Assembly: GCA_024998625.1 (NCBI GenBank)
Contig: JACOEL010000001.1
Span: forward strand, 124,001-188,000
DNA: 64,000 bases
Direction: 5' to 3'
From: Nitrospira sp.
Lineage (GTDB): Bacteria; Nitrospirota; Nitrospiria; Nitrospirales; Nitrospiraceae
Shown here: positions 26,751 through 34,562 of the stretch, piece after piece
Layout of the letters: each line of letters starts with the position of its first letter
Numbering within the stretch: the first letter of the stretch is position 1
Notes under the pieces: model-generated
The model's database searches: none
Told to the model about the DNA's origin: nothing
What the model saw: the letters and a program-made list of their open reading frames with translations, nothing else
Made by a program: the position numbers and the translations under genes

Positions 26751-27470
26751 TTAGATGAGTTGCGGCAACATGAATCGATACCCGATCCCGGAGAAGGTCT
26801 CGATCGATCCCACCAAATGATCGGCCGTCTTTCGGCTCAGTTCGCGAACGAGTCGCTCCAGCTCATGTTCATGTAGCAACGGGCTGTCCTTCCACAGCAG
26901 ACCGATCAATTCTTCCAGCGCCACGATCGATCCGGGTCGGGCGGTGAACAGTCGCAGAAGAGTGAGTTCCCGTGGCGAGACGGTGAACTCCTTGCCGAAC
27001 ACAGACACAAGCAAGCAGTAGTCTTTGATGGTGACCGGCGAGCTGGAGAGACATGGTGTGGTCGCCTATTGAGCCTGGGATCGCCGGAGCAGGGCCTGTG
27101 CTCGAGAGACGACCTCCCGTGGACTGAACGGCTTCGCGACATAATCGTCCGCGCCCATGCGTATTCCGGAAATCCGGTCTTCATCGCTCCCGAGGGCGCT
27201 GATCATCATGATGGGAATGTGCTTCGTGGCGGTTTGGCTCCGGATACGACGACAGACCTCCTGTCCGTTCATCCCCGGCAGCATCAGGTCCAGCAGGATG
27301 AGCGATGACGTGAGTCGCATTACGTCCGCCAAGCCGGTGACGCCATCGTGCGCCACATTCGTGCGGTAGCGGGCCTGCCGGAGAGAGTGGTCCAGCAGTT
27401 GCGCATGCAAGGGTTCGTCTTCAATGATTTGTACAATGTTCAGTGTCATCGGATCATGGTGGTCCGCCAC
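26751..27470 (-). pseudogene. OmpR-type response regulator interrupted by an in-frame amber codon
   Basis: From GTG 27470 (or ATG 27449) an intact receiver is encoded: acidic pair in IIEDEP, phospho-acceptor in LILLDLMLPG and switch Lys in VAKPFSPREVV. A TAG at 27066-27068 follows RRSQAQ. The same frame continues without a shift through about 17 linker codons into a winged-helix domain (FTVSPRELTLLRLFTARPG ... FSGIGYRFMLP) to 26751. The paralogue at 28756-29460 aligns end to end without the stop. Either a pseudogene, a stand-alone receiver or a read-through gene. The translated part is 27069-27470. Start choice is uncertain because no good ribosome site precedes either codon. Confidence 0.8.
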
Positions 27471-27560
27471 TGTTACAGGAGCGACAGGGGCTGGTTAACG
27501 CTGTGCAACATCGCGAGTCCGGCTGCCCGGAAGCGAACGCTGAACGAATCGGAGTGAAAC

Positions 27561-27578
27561 GTAACGGCGTTGTAATAC
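27561..27578 (-). promoter_or_regulatory. Weak Pho-box-like repeat upstream of the amber-interrupted regulator
   Basis: On the minus strand GTATTAC and CCGTTAC heptamers are 11 bp apart, about 90 bp before the start. The match to TTAACA is partial. Confidence 0.25.
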
Positions 27579-27712
27579 ATCGGTGATGAAGGTGGAACAG
27601 TGCCCGGGTACATTCCCCATAGGATAAGTGGTGATACTGATCATGAAGGAACGGGACAGCCAGTGACTCCTTTATGAACGGCACCATTGGCAACAACCAG
27701 GAGACACCAGGT

Positions 27713-28222
27713 ATGACCTTCAGCCACTCTCAGCCTCGCATGAACCGCCTCTCGGAGTTTGTTGGACATGTGATCGACACCGATCTCACCGAACTCTGGA
27801 TGAAAGGGATCAAGGCAGTCCTCAGTCTGCTCATTCTGACGATCCTCATTGCCCTGACCGGCGGGGTCGTCAAAACGTTTCTGGATATCGGACTGCTGCT
27901 GCATGCCCCGGTTGAGATCGGGCTCCGGCAGATTATCGTCGATACGCTGATCCTCCTCGCGGTCGTGGAAGTGTTCAAGACCACGCTGACCTATTTTTCA
28001 GAGGGCCGCGTGAAAGTCACCTTCATCGTCGATACGATCCTCGTGGTCATGCTGACGGAAATCATTTCTCTCTGGTTCAAGGAGGCGGACCACACGAAGC
28101 TGCTCTCGCTCGGAGCCATTCTTTTGGCGCTCGGGGCAATTCGGGTGGTGGCGGTGCGTTGTTCGCCGGCGCAAGGCGACGGAACCGGAAGAGGATCGTT
28201 CTGCGGCCGTGAAGAAATTTAG
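27713..28222 (+). CDS. psiE: PsiE-family (phosphate-starvation-inducible) membrane protein
   Basis: 169 residues from ATG 27713 (MTFSHSQPRMNRLSEF) with AGGAG upstream. The in-frame ATG at 27674 lies before the ribosome site. Four hydrophobic helices are seen: AVLSLLILTILIALTGGVVKTFLDIG, IIVDTLILLAVVEVFKTTLTYF, FIVDTILVVMLTEIISLWF and LLSLGAILLALGAIRVVAV. This is the usual PsiE layout. The molecular function of PsiE is unknown; the family is named for induction under phosphate limitation in E. coli. It is the intact partner of the pseudogene at 26133-26632. Confidence 0.82.
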   Translation: MTFSHSQPRMNRLSEFVGHVIDTDLTELWMKGIKAVLSLLILTILIALTGGVVKTFLDIGLLLHAPVEIGLRQIIVDTLILLAVVEVFKTTLTYFSEGRVKVTFIVDTILVVMLTEIISLWFKEADHTKLLSLGAILLALGAIRVVAVRCSPAQGDGTGRGSFCGREEI

Positions 28223-28384
28223 CGGCGTGGCGATCTCTAGAATGAGTTAACTCAGAATTGATACGGCGTTGATGGCATAGACATACGGTTTCCTTATGTT
28301 AGTGTCCGCACGTGATCGCCGACTCCGCAACTGCCCGAGTCCGCGACAAGGGTGAGTGAGAGATCCCCAACCAGGAGGCGCACC

Positions 28385-28624
28385 ATGGTGCATCCATCCA
28401 TTTCCCCCACCAGCGAAGGTCTGATTCTCGATCTCTTAGGCCTGCGTCAGTCACTGACGCTGGAGCAGGTCGTAACCCTGCTGCCGGAGCTCAGCTGGAA
28501 CCAGATCTTTAAGACTGTCGACGAGTTGAGCCGGCGTGGAGAGATCATTCTGCTTCGAAGGGGCTTCGAGTATGAGATCGAACGGATGTCGTCGAAGGTG
28601 CGGGCCTTAGCCTGCGTCGGCTGA
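28385..28624 (+). CDS. Small winged-helix-like protein, unknown
   Basis: 79 residues from ATG 28385, with GGAGG 8 bp upstream. The pattern LTLEQVVTLLPELSWNQIF, a short turn and DELSRRGEIILLRRGFEYEI looks like a winged helix with the final beta-wing. It might bind DNA or a partner regulator. A 10-bp palindrome GAGTTAACTC (28244-28253) lies about 130 bp upstream and holds a GTTAAC half-site. Convergent with the next response regulator. Family not recognised. Confidence 0.6.
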   Translation: MVHPSISPTSEGLILDLLGLRQSLTLEQVVTLLPELSWNQIFKTVDELSRRGEIILLRRGFEYEIERMSSKVRALACVG

Positions 28625-28755
28625 TCCTCGTGTGACGGGTCTCAGGTGTCCTCCTTGATCAAGGCAAGGCATTCGAGTAGGAAGTCTGTCCCCGCCGGGT
28701 AGTCGTGCTTGAGTGCCGGAGCTTTCGGAATGAGACGGTATTCCGGCCGGTTGTG

Positions 28756-29460
28756 TCAGGTTGGCTTCGGATGGGCCAGGAAGCGATAACGAGACCCAGG
28801 CAAAATCTCAATCGATCCCGTCCCGCTGTTCTCCAGCTTTCGTCGAAGAAAGCGAACGCGGTGCTCCAGGTCCTCTCTGCTCGTGCTCCCGAGCTCCTCG
28901 CCTGGCAGGTTCGACAATTCCTCCCCGTGCACCAATTTTCCATCCCGGGGCAGTAGGTACTGAAGCAGCCTCAGTTCTGTGTTCGAAACGGTGAGTTGCC
29001 GTTCCTGCAAGGACAGGACGAAGTATGGCCCATCCATTGTGATGGAGGTGTCGGAAAACAGAACGGGATCCTCACGACGTGTCTCATGGACTCTGCGCAG
29101 CACGGCCTGAACGCGGGACACGACTTCCCGCGGGCTGAACGGCTTCACCACGTAGTCGTCTGCTCCCATCTCAAGACCGGCAATACGCTCGGCTTCTGTT
29201 CCGACGGCCGTCAGCATGATGATCGGGATATGGCGCGTAGATGGTGTGCGTCGGACCAAGCGACAGACCTCCTGGCCGCTCAGACCCGGCAGCATGAGGT
29301 CGAGAAGAATCAACGAGGGCAGCAGTCGCTGCGCGTCACGCCATCCACTCTCACCATCCGCGGCAAGCGTCGTCGCGAATTGGGCCTGGCGCAAAGCGCG
29401 GTTCAACAGATCGGCGTGGAGCGGCTCGTCTTCGATGATTTGTACGATCATAGAACCCAT
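28756..29460 (-). CDS. OmpR-family response regulator
   Basis: 234 residues. The complete receiver (about 4-118) has the acidic pair in IIEDEP, the phospho-acceptor Asp in LILLDLMLPGLSGQEV and the switch Lys in VVKPFSPREVV. The C-terminal domain (about 140-230) is a divergent winged helix: QLTVSNTELRLLQYLLP, SREDLEHRVRFLRRKLE and ILPGSRYRFL. AGGG lies before ATG 29460. No kinase is adjacent, so it is an orphan. It is a paralogue of the genes at 26751-27470 and 41138-41860. A Pho-box-like repeat 136 bp upstream is oriented towards it. Confidence 0.9.
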   Translation of the reverse strand: MGSMIVQIIEDEPLHADLLNRALRQAQFATTLAADGESGWRDAQRLLPSLILLDLMLPGLSGQEVCRLVRRTPSTRHIPIIMLTAVGTEAERIAGLEMGADDYVVKPFSPREVVSRVQAVLRRVHETRREDPVLFSDTSITMDGPYFVLSLQERQLTVSNTELRLLQYLLPRDGKLVHGEELSNLPGEELGSTSREDLEHRVRFLRRKLENSGTGSIEILPGSRYRFLAHPKPT

Positions 29461-29595
29461 AGCAACGGACCCTACAGTTGGCCTGTTTCATCTTCCTCAG
29501 GGCCTCATTGCGAAGAGGTTACTTCGATAGCCACCGCCCCGGCGACTTTCGCCGTAGCGCGTACGGCTGATTCACAACTATCCAGGAATGGTCCG

Positions 29596-29613
29596 GTTTA
29601 ACCGGATGTTAAA
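29596..29613 (-). promoter_or_regulatory. Pho-box-like direct repeat upstream of the orphan regulator
   Basis: On the minus strand it reads TTTAACA-TCCG-GTTAAAC: two heptamers 11 bp apart. It lies in the divergent gap with the 56-residue ORF. Confidence 0.5.
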
Positions 29614-29677
29614 GAAACGGTGAGTCTCATGAAATGTCACGCTCCTATGCTGTCCTCCCAACGCGGAGGAGAGCGAA

Positions 29678-29848
29678 ATGTTTTCATGGAGCAATAGTCG
29701 TATACCCTTGCCCTCGGAGCAAGGCAGCGCCAACCTCACCCTTACGGTCTTGGGTCCGTTCATGACGATTCACCTCGTGAGCGCCGGATCAGGCGCGTCT
29801 TTTGACCTTGGGCAGGACAACGAGTCCGCACGAGCCGATCCCTTGTAA
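29678..29848 (+). CDS. Small ORF (56 aa), unknown
   Basis: The frame begins MFSWSNSRIPLPSEQG and ends SARADPL. GGAGGAG lies 6-7 bp upstream, a strong ribosome site, and a Pho-box-like repeat is about 65 bp before the start on the divergent side. The peptide is soluble with no transmembrane helix and no recognised domain. The alternative is that the ribosome-like site is chance. Evidence is limited to position and initiation signals. Confidence 0.4.
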   Translation: MFSWSNSRIPLPSEQGSANLTLTVLGPFMTIHLVSAGSGASFDLGQDNESARADPL

Positions 29849-30031
29849 GGACAGCCAGAGGACCGGCAAGACTGCAACACAGAGTCCTGGGTGAGGCTCT
29901 TGCCCATACCATGGTCTCGCGGAATGGTTATCTGAAAATCTCGACAAACTCGTGCTGTGCAGATTGTCCACGTGATGCGTCCCTGTCGGAAGAGGGAAAG
30001 GTTCAGTTCGATGCAACCAGGAGATTCAGCG

Positions 30032-30349
30032 ATGGCACAACGACGGATCAAGTCAAGCGCGGACAATAAGCAGAAAGGTAGCCCATCCAAGGCGGTCAAG
30101 AAGACGTCTACCCGCCCACGGCTCGCCCGCGAGCGGCGCCCGCAACCAGCCGGCGGCAGGGCAGCGGCCGAGGCCGAGGAGATCAGGATACGTATTGAGA
30201 AACTGGCCTATGAGCTGTATCAGCGCCGTGGACGGCAGGATGGGCACGATCACCAGGATTGGCTGGAGGCCGAGCGGTTGACGCTCTCACAATCCGCAGA
30301 CACGAAGCAAGATGGCCTCAATCGCCGTTCGGCTTCATCCTATGCGTAA
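30032..30349 (+). CDS. DUF2934-type small protein
   Basis: 105 residues from ATG 30032 (MAQRRIKSSADNKQ) with AGGAG upstream. An earlier in-frame ATG at 29957 has no ribosome site. The first 60 residues are basic and disordered (Lys, Arg, Ser, Pro). The conserved patch IEKLAYELYQRRGRQDGHD-x-DWLEAER matches the short DUF2934 signature, a family of unknown function often seen beside stress or plant-associated genes. Its 3' end is near the start of the LuxR-type gene, suggesting co-transcription. Confidence 0.7.
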   Translation: MAQRRIKSSADNKQKGSPSKAVKKTSTRPRLARERRPQPAGGRAAAEAEEIRIRIEKLAYELYQRRGRQDGHDHQDWLEAERLTLSQSADTKQDGLNRRSASSYA

Positions 30350-30392
30350 CGAGGCAGTAGTCGGTAGACCGCAGGCAGGAAGGATCTGTCCA

Positions 30393-31058
30393 GTGAGCCA
30401 ACGAGAATCACCCGATTCTTCGTTTGCCCTGGTGACTGTCTGCAAGAGCGATCTCGTTCGTCTCGGCCTGCAGGCCGTCCTGAAGACTCACCCGCACGTC
30501 AGGCTGGTTGGGGAAGCGATCAACGCATCGGACGCGGAGGAGATCGTCGCACGCGAGAAGCCCCGGGCGCTCATTGTGGTGCTTGAGTCAGAAATCGACG
30601 TCGCAGATCTGGCGCGGAAGGTGCGGATTTCCGCTCCGACGATCAGAATCATCGCCATCAGCGACATGGAATACAGACACGGTACGAGCGGGCTCCTGTT
30701 GTCCGGCATCGACGGCATTGTATTGAACATTCAACCGGTAGAGATCCTGCTCGCAACCGTCGACTACCTCCGCAGGCTCCCCGGATCGTTTCGGCGGCAA
30801 GAGCGCGCTGAACCGACTTCGAGTTCCTCCTTGCCTGAACGCCTTGATTCTCCCTTGACCGATCGTGAACAGGAGATCGCCCTGTTGGTCGGACAAGGTC
30901 TGTCCAACAAAGACATTGCCGACCGCCTTCACATCTCTACCATCACGGTCCGTCATCATTTGACCAATCTGTTCCAAAAGCTGGGTATCAGCACCCGGTT
31001 GAAACTGCTCCGATGGATATATCAGAAGGGCCTGGCAGGATGCGGACCGGCCGTCTGA
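30393..31058 (+). CDS. LuxR/NarL-type transcription regulator with fully degenerate receiver
   Basis: About 221 residues from GTG 30393, preceded by AGGAAGGA. In-frame starts at 30312 and 30342 overlap the previous gene. The receiver-like fold (about 10-125) has lost all phosphorylation residues: the acidic pair is Cys-Lys (VTVCKSDLV), the acceptor position is Val (ALIVVLESE) and the switch Lys is Asn (GIVLNIQPV). The C-terminal HTH (about 155-215) is classical: LTDREQEIALLVGQGLSNKDI and HISTITVRHHLTNLFQKLG. It probably works without a kinase. It lies just upstream of the pst operon, so it could be a local regulator. Confidence 0.85.
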   Translation: MSQRESPDSSFALVTVCKSDLVRLGLQAVLKTHPHVRLVGEAINASDAEEIVAREKPRALIVVLESEIDVADLARKVRISAPTIRIIAISDMEYRHGTSGLLLSGIDGIVLNIQPVEILLATVDYLRRLPGSFRRQERAEPTSSSSLPERLDSPLTDREQEIALLVGQGLSNKDIADRLHISTITVRHHLTNLFQKLGISTRLKLLRWIYQKGLAGCGPAV

Positions 31059-31233
31059 GCGGCCGCATGCCGACGAGCCAGCTAACCCATGTGCCGATCA
31101 AAGCCCGGCTTTGCCTCCCCTGCGTCATCGGCGGGCGAATCTGGAGTTCTCGCGTTTCTAGTCTAGGGTTCAGTCATGGCAGCAGTCGGCTGCTCAGCGC
31201 AACCAACAGCCGGAGCCCCATGTCGTCAGAAGA

Positions 31234-31251
31234 GTTAACAGGCATTTAACA
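31234..31251 (+). promoter_or_regulatory. Pho-box-like direct repeat upstream of the pst operon
   Basis: GTTAACA-GGCA-TTTAACA, two heptamers 11 bp apart, in the same orientation relative to its gene as the copy-1 pstS site. It lies 64 bp before the pstS start. Confidence 0.65.
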
Positions 31252-31314
31252 CAATATCGATCCAGCCGAAACTGTTCGTTCTTACATTGTGGCCCACAAC
31301 AGGAGGGAGATCAT

Positions 31315-32334
31315 ATGCGCCGCGAGTCGAGCACCGTCCGCGAATCGGAAAGCTGGCATCCGTTGACGACCGTTCTCGTGTTTTCGCTGCTCTATGCGCT
31401 GATCGTGTTGCCGGCCGCCTGCGCTGAGCAGTCCGACGGAGCAGGGATAACGTTACGACCTTATAACAAGGTCAGCGGCGTGTCCGGGACGATCAACAGC
31501 ATCGGGTCCGATACCCTCAACAACCTGATCACACTGTGGGCGGAGGGATTCCGCAAGCAATATCCCAATGTAAAAATTCAAGTGGAGGGTAAAGGTTCCA
31601 GCACAGCGCCGCCTGCCCTCATTGAAAATACGGCTCAACTCGGTCCCATGTCGCGGACGATGAAGTCGAGCGAGGTCGATGCATTCGAAACGAAGTTCGG
31701 GTACCCGCCGACTGCCTACCCTGTCGCGGTGGATGCTTTGGCGCTGTTCGTCAACAAAGATAATCCGATCAAGGGGCTCACGGTTGCGGAGGTGGATGCG
31801 CTGTTTTCCAAGTCCCGAAGGCAGGGCCATGCCGTCGACCTGAACAAGTGGGGGCAACTCGGATTGAGCGGAGACTGGGCCGCTGCGCCTGTCAGTCTCT
31901 ACGGCCGCAATTCTGCTTCCGGCACATATGGATTTTTCAAGGAACATGCTCTCAAGAATGGTGACTTCAAGGATCAGGTGAAGGAACAGCCAGGCTCCGC
32001 CTCGGTGGTGCAGGGGATCAACGAAGATCGTTACGGCATCGGGTTCAGCGGGATCGGCTATAGTACGTCCGGAGTGAAAATGCTTCCGCTGGCGATGAAG
32101 CCCGGCCAACCGTTTATCGAACCCACCCAGGCAAACACGAGGAACGGCACGTATCCGCTCTGGCGATACTTGTATATCTATGTGAATCAGGCTCCGGGAA
32201 AACCCCTCTCCCCCATCGTGAAAGAGTTTCTTACCTACGTCTACAGCAGGGAGGGGCAATCCGACGTGCTGAGGGATGGCTATTTCCCGGTCGATGCCAC
32301 CTTGGCCGAGAAGCAACTGAGCCAGATCCGGTAA
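31315..32334 (+). CDS. pstS: Phosphate ABC transporter substrate-binding protein PstS (copy 2)
   Basis: 339 residues. A signal or lipoprotein-like leader (FSLLYALIVLPAACAEQ, Cys near residue 36) precedes the binding fold. Phosphate contacts are visible: NSIGSDTLNNLI, EGKGSSTAPPAL, LGPMSR and YGRNSASGTYGFF. GGAGG lies upstream. The TAA stop shares its last A with the pstC ATG. It is clearly diverged from copy 1 (no Gly-rich linker, different TGSS loop), so the two may differ in affinity. First gene of pstSCAB-phoU-ppx. Confidence 0.92.
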   Translation: MRRESSTVRESESWHPLTTVLVFSLLYALIVLPAACAEQSDGAGITLRPYNKVSGVSGTINSIGSDTLNNLITLWAEGFRKQYPNVKIQVEGKGSSTAPPALIENTAQLGPMSRTMKSSEVDAFETKFGYPPTAYPVAVDALALFVNKDNPIKGLTVAEVDALFSKSRRQGHAVDLNKWGQLGLSGDWAAAPVSLYGRNSASGTYGFFKEHALKNGDFKDQVKEQPGSASVVQGINEDRYGIGFSGIGYSTSGVKMLPLAMKPGQPFIEPTQANTRNGTYPLWRYLYIYVNQAPGKPLSPIVKEFLTYVYSREGQSDVLRDGYFPVDATLAEKQLSQIR

Positions 32335-34562
32335 TGATCACGGAGCGATTCCGACTCATGTTGAGGTCCGTGCATCTCCGAACATGGCTCGATCGACTCG
32401 CCCGGACCATTATTACCGTCGGTGGGCTCGCGACCATCGTCAGCATTCTCGGGATCTTCTTCTTTCTGTTTCGCGAAGTCACCCCGTTGTTCACCGCACC
32501 GAGCGCGAAGTTGACTCAGCGCCTGAGTGTGCCTGCCCTGCTTGTCGACGAAGGCCCGGCTCAGGTAGCAGTCGATGAACATCGTGAGATCGCGCAGGTG
32601 TTCACATCAGGAGCCATTCAGTTCTTCGACCTGGCATCGGGTCAACCCATCCCGTTAGACATGCCGGCGCAGGTGAAAAGTCGCCAGATCACGGCGATGG
32701 CGTCCGGTGGCGGCAATACTCCGCGGTTGGCCGTGGGCACAGCAGAGGGGGAAGTCCTGTTCTTGAAAGTCGGCACCACGACGGAATTTACCGATCAAGG
32801 CGAGCGACGGAAGCGTCCGCACATTCGCGCCGGCCAGCCTATTCCATTGACGAAGAGCCCCATCGTCCGGCTGGCCTTCCGGGCCAATGATCACGAAAGT
32901 CTGCTGGCCCTTCTGTCGAAGGACGGCCGCCTGCTTGTCGTGCGCATAGCAGCGGATGACGTGGCGGGCGACCATCCGATCATCACGGAACTGCCGCAAC
33001 CGAGAGGTCCGGTGACGGCCCTCGCCCTGGATGCGTTGCTTGAAAATCTGTATGTGGGAACCGCGGACGGACAGGTGGTGCATGTCGCCTTGTCTGAGAC
33101 GGAACCGCCGGAGATGAGGGCCACCTATACGGTCGCCGCATCCTCGACGGCCGTCACGACGTTGGGGTTCCTGAGCGGCGATCGTAGCCTGGTGGTCATG
33201 TCTGCGGAGGGTGCGGTCTCGACCTGGGGGCTTGTGCGACGCGCCGATGCCCCGTCCGGTTGGACACTGACCCAAACCCATACCCTCCACGCTCACAATG
33301 CGTCGGTCACGGCATTTGCCCCGTCTCAACGGGTCAAGGGGTTTGTGACCGGCGATAGGAAGGGCAATCTGTTCCTGCACCATGCGACCTCTTCTCAAAC
33401 GTTGTTGCGGCTGGCCAACAGTGAGTTTCCGATCCGCGCCGTGGCGTTCGCGCCGAAGGGCGACGGGTTGATCGCGTTGGACGGGGCCGGGCAACTGTCG
33501 CTGTACCAGGTGCAGAATGCCTATCCTGAAGTGACGCTTGAGACATTGTTCGGCCAGGTCTGGTATGAGGGGTACGATCAGCCGGCCCATGTGTGGCAAT
33601 CTTCCTCCGGGTCGGATGATGTTGAGCCGAAGCTCGGCCTGCTCCCGCTGGCATTCGGGACTCTTAAGGGAACGATGTACGCCCTGTTTCTCGCCGTGCC
33701 GATTGCCATTCTAGCGGCGATGTGCACCTCGCAGTTCATGCACCAGGACCTGCGCGCGAAAATTAAACCGATTATTGAAGTCATGGCAGCGTTGCCGACC
33801 GTGGTGCTCGGTTTCCTTGCCGGGCTCTGGCTGGCTCCCCTGCTTGAACGAATGCTCCCGGCCGTGGCCGCTATGGTGCTGGTGTTGCCGGTGCTGGTGA
33901 TCGTGGCCTCGTTCGCCTGGCACCTCTGTCCGTTATCCGTGAAACGACACCTGCCGCAGGGCCAGGAAGCCTTGCTGTTGATTCCTATCCTGGGTCTGGG
34001 AATCGCCGGGTGCCTCTGGGCCAATCCCTTGATCGAAGGTTGGTGGTTCGGCGGGAACGTCAAGGCCTGGCTCTCAAGCCGGCTTGGTATCCAATACGAT
34101 CAGCGCAACGCCCTGATCGTCGGTATCGTCATGGGATTTGCCATCGTCCCGGTGATCTACAGCATTGCCGAAGAGGCACTCTCGAATGTGCCGAAGATCC
34201 AAATCGCCGGCTCGCTTGCGTTGGGCGCGACCCGTTGGCAAACCGTTCTGTATCTGGTGCTGTTGTCCGCCAGCCCGGGAATATTTTCCGCCGTGATGAT
34301 CGGGTTTGGGCGCGCGATCGGGGAAACCATGATCGTCCTGATGGCCACGGGGAATACTCCGATCTTGGATTGGAATTGGGCGAACGGCTTTCGGACGCTG
34401 TCGGCCAATATCGCCGTGGAAATTCCGGAAGCCCCGCATGGCGGAAGTCTCTATCGGGTGTTGTTCCTGGCCGCCCTGCTCTTGTTCATCGTCACGTTCG
34501 TCATCAACTCATTAGCGGAACTCATTCGTCAGCGACTCCGGGAGAAGTACAGCCATGGGTGA
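32334..34562 (+). CDS. pstC: Phosphate ABC transporter permease PstC, long form
   Basis: 742 residues, against about 320 for E. coli PstC. A first membrane helix (about 24-45) is followed by a ~380-residue insert with beta-propeller-like repeats (AIQFFDLASGQPI, TALALDALLENLYVGTADG, RAVAFAPKGDGLIALDGAG). The MetI-type permease core then runs from about 440 to 742 with the EAA loop (LPTVVLGFLAGLWLAPLL; GATRWQTVLYLVLLSASPGI). Long PstC proteins occur in proteobacteria such as Pseudomonas. The 3' end overlaps pstA by 8 bp. Confidence 0.9.
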   Translation: MITERFRLMLRSVHLRTWLDRLARTIITVGGLATIVSILGIFFFLFREVTPLFTAPSAKLTQRLSVPALLVDEGPAQVAVDEHREIAQVFTSGAIQFFDLASGQPIPLDMPAQVKSRQITAMASGGGNTPRLAVGTAEGEVLFLKVGTTTEFTDQGERRKRPHIRAGQPIPLTKSPIVRLAFRANDHESLLALLSKDGRLLVVRIAADDVAGDHPIITELPQPRGPVTALALDALLENLYVGTADGQVVHVALSETEPPEMRATYTVAASSTAVTTLGFLSGDRSLVVMSAEGAVSTWGLVRRADAPSGWTLTQTHTLHAHNASVTAFAPSQRVKGFVTGDRKGNLFLHHATSSQTLLRLANSEFPIRAVAFAPKGDGLIALDGAGQLSLYQVQNAYPEVTLETLFGQVWYEGYDQPAHVWQSSSGSDDVEPKLGLLPLAFGTLKGTMYALFLAVPIAILAAMCTSQFMHQDLRAKIKPIIEVMAALPTVVLGFLAGLWLAPLLERMLPAVAAMVLVLPVLVIVASFAWHLCPLSVKRHLPQGQEALLLIPILGLGIAGCLWANPLIEGWWFGGNVKAWLSSRLGIQYDQRNALIVGIVMGFAIVPVIYSIAEEALSNVPKIQIAGSLALGATRWQTVLYLVLLSASPGIFSAVMIGFGRAIGETMIVLMATGNTPILDWNWANGFRTLSANIAVEIPEAPHGGSLYRVLFLAALLLFIVTFVINSLAELIRQRLREKYSHG

